A stretch of DNA of 41,743 bases from positions 1 through 41,743 of the forward strand of contig JABWAU010000020.1 in assembly GCA_013360875.1 (NCBI GenBank), written 5' to 3'. The position numbers and the translations under genes are program-made. The notes beneath the pieces were generated by a model, which had not been told where the DNA came from, made no database searches, and saw only the letters and a list, made by a program, of their open reading frames with translations. Shown here piece by piece: positions 40,718 to 41,743 of the stretch; the first letter of the stretch is position 1; each line of letters starts with the position of its first letter. This DNA comes from Anaerolineales bacterium. GTDB taxonomy: Bacteria > Chloroflexota > Anaerolineae > Anaerolineales > Villigracilaceae.

Positions 40718-41743
40718 ATGCCGCCATTAAAATTCTTATCCGATGAAGATATAAAAGCGATGCACGAAGCCACGCTTCGCGTCCTGCAGGAGGCGGGTGT
40801 CTTTTGGACACACAAGCCCAGCCTCGAAATCTTGCAAGATGCGGGATGCACGGTCAAGGATAATCGCGTCTTCTTTCCTCCCGACCTAGTGTTGGATTCG
40901 ATTGTGAAGGCGAATAAGCGTCCTCTCATTCGCGGGCGCAACGGGCAGGTCAATGAACTCGGTGGGGGCAATTTGTATTTTCACAACCTCGGCGGCGCGC
41001 GGGATGTGTTCGATGCGAAGACTGGCACGCGTCACGCCGCAACGAACAAAGACGCTTGCAACGCCATCCGCCTGCTGGACGCGCTGCCGAATTGTCATAC
41101 GGTCACCCCATTCTTTACGCCGCCCGACGTATCCAATGAAATGCTTTCGCTGCGCATGTATCGCAGCGCGCTGTCGTACACGACCAAACCCGTGCAGGGA
41201 CCCGGCATCCAATTCGGGCATGAAGTCAGGTATGCAGTGGAGATGGCGGCTGTAGTCGGCACACCCGCGCATGAACTCACGCTCTCGCTTTCGCCAGTCA
41301 GCCCGCTGACGATGCACGACATCGCGGCGGAAGCGATCATGGAAATGGCGAAGCATGGCGTGATCCATGCCAACCTGCCCTGCCCGACCGGTGGCGCCAC
41401 CTCGCCCATGACCATTACGGGCAGCATCGTCCAGCAGAGCGCGGAGACACTGGCTCCGTTGGTGCTGGCACAACTCATCAACCCGGGATGTGGCGTCGTA
41501 TATTGCGGGAGATTGGGGATGCTGGAGCCGCGCACCGGATTGATCTGGGGAGGCGTCGAACTCGGACTCTCCTCCGCCGCCACGGTTCAACTCGGACATT
41601 ATTACGGATTCAGCGTCAACGTCTATGGGTTTTCAACGAACGCCCATACGCTCGACGCCCAAAACGCCTTCGAACGCGGACTCAACGCCGCCATCCCTGC
41701 CCTGGCCGGCGCGGACGAACTTTCCGGCATCGGCGAAATGGAG
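40718..41743 (+). CDS. MttB-family (COG5598) methyltransferase, third copy, partial
   Basis: The frame opens at ATG 40718 and stays open for 342 codons to the end of the window, so the C-terminus is missing. The N-terminus, LKFLSDEDIKAMHEATLRVL, is shared with the second copy (LTLLSDELIPRIVEEAYQL), and NLYFHNLGGARDVFDAKTGT, TNKDACNAIRLLDALPN, LSLSPVSPLTMHDIAAEAIM and CPTGGATSPMTITGSIVQQ are typical of MttB superfamily enzymes. No in-frame stop, so no pyrrolysine in this part. GGAG lies six nucleotides before the ATG. It is the third distinct MttB-type gene here; all probably share the one corrinoid protein at 34694-35344. Whether it differs in substrate cannot be told. Confidence 0.9.
   Translation, partial: MPPLKFLSDEDIKAMHEATLRVLQEAGVFWTHKPSLEILQDAGCTVKDNRVFFPPDLVLDSIVKANKRPLIRGRNGQVNELGGGNLYFHNLGGARDVFDAKTGTRHAATNKDACNAIRLLDALPNCHTVTPFFTPPDVSNEMLSLRMYRSALSYTTKPVQGPGIQFGHEVRYAVEMAAVVGTPAHELTLSLSPVSPLTMHDIAAEAIMEMAKHGVIHANLPCPTGGATSPMTITGSIVQQSAETLAPLVLAQLINPGCGVVYCGRLGMLEPRTGLIWGGVELGLSSAATVQLGHYYGFSVNVYGFSTNAHTLDAQNAFERGLNAAIPALAGADELSGIGEME

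Noticed and set aside
35456-41743. Pyrrolysine (in-frame UAG) in the MttB genes
   Set aside because: All three frames run without an internal stop; no pyrrolysine tRNA or synthetase is visible in the window.

Overview
The window reads as a chromosomal segment of a Chloroflexota bacterium, most likely class Anaerolineae. This is inference from gene style, with no database search: very long multi-GAF sensor proteins, an unusual FtsK/S1/lipoprotein-diacylglyceryl-transferase operon, a lipoprotein pathway (lgt, lspA, a lipobox protein), MttB-type methyltransferases, and many copies of short palindromic repeats of the TGTCATTCCGAGCGAAGCGAG type. No rRNA, CRISPR array, integrase, transposase or phage gene is visible. 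Base composition is fairly even and moderately GC-rich.

Layout. 1-331: three tRNA genes (Phe, Gly, Cys) and a terminator. 451-6594: a 2047-residue receiver/PAS/eight-GAF/HD-GYP protein. 6742-13594 (mostly minus strand): tyrS with a structured leader, a lipoprotein, a TIGR01777-type epimerase, an HNH nuclease on the plus strand, then an ABC ATPase / ABC-2 permease fused to a SpoIIM-like domain / metallo-beta-lactamase operon. 13685-22288 (minus): a tight run of nine genes: purine nucleoside phosphorylase, a small membrane protein, a GNAT acetyltransferase, a membrane sensor, an S1-domain protein, FtsK, a CDP-alcohol phosphatidyltransferase and Lgt (eight named here plus the Ig-like membrane protein counted among them gives eight genes in total). 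22334-22785: a nested inverted-repeat element between divergent promoters. 22786-26864 (plus): a membrane HD-GYP phosphodiesterase translationally coupled to a membrane GGDEF cyclase. 26971-31683 (minus): GNAT, alanine racemase, LspA, RluD-type pseudouridine synthase, a histidine phosphatase and threonine aldolase in one run. 31762-33658: an RRM protein, a DUF1761 membrane protein and a transglutaminase-like protein.

33884-41743 (plus) is the most interesting part: a GntR/FCD regulator, one corrinoid protein, two complete MttB-family methyltransferases, an S9 peptidase and a third MttB-family gene that runs off the window. It looks like a corrinoid-dependent demethylation system of the non-pyrrolysine MttB superfamily. 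The regulator would sense the substrate; the MttB proteins would move methyl groups from a methylated (probably quaternary) amine to the corrinoid protein. The methyl acceptor enzyme (MtgA/MtqA-like) and the corrinoid reactivase (RamA-like) are not in the window. The S9 peptidase inside this cluster carries three repeat-derived insertions that keep its reading frame open.

Two c-di-GMP systems (451-6594 and 22786-26864) give the window two HD-GYP phosphodiesterase candidates and one diguanylate cyclase candidate, all with GAF sensory domains. Several start codons were chosen by Shine-Dalgarno fit and operon overlap rather than by longest frame; these choices are stated in the entries.
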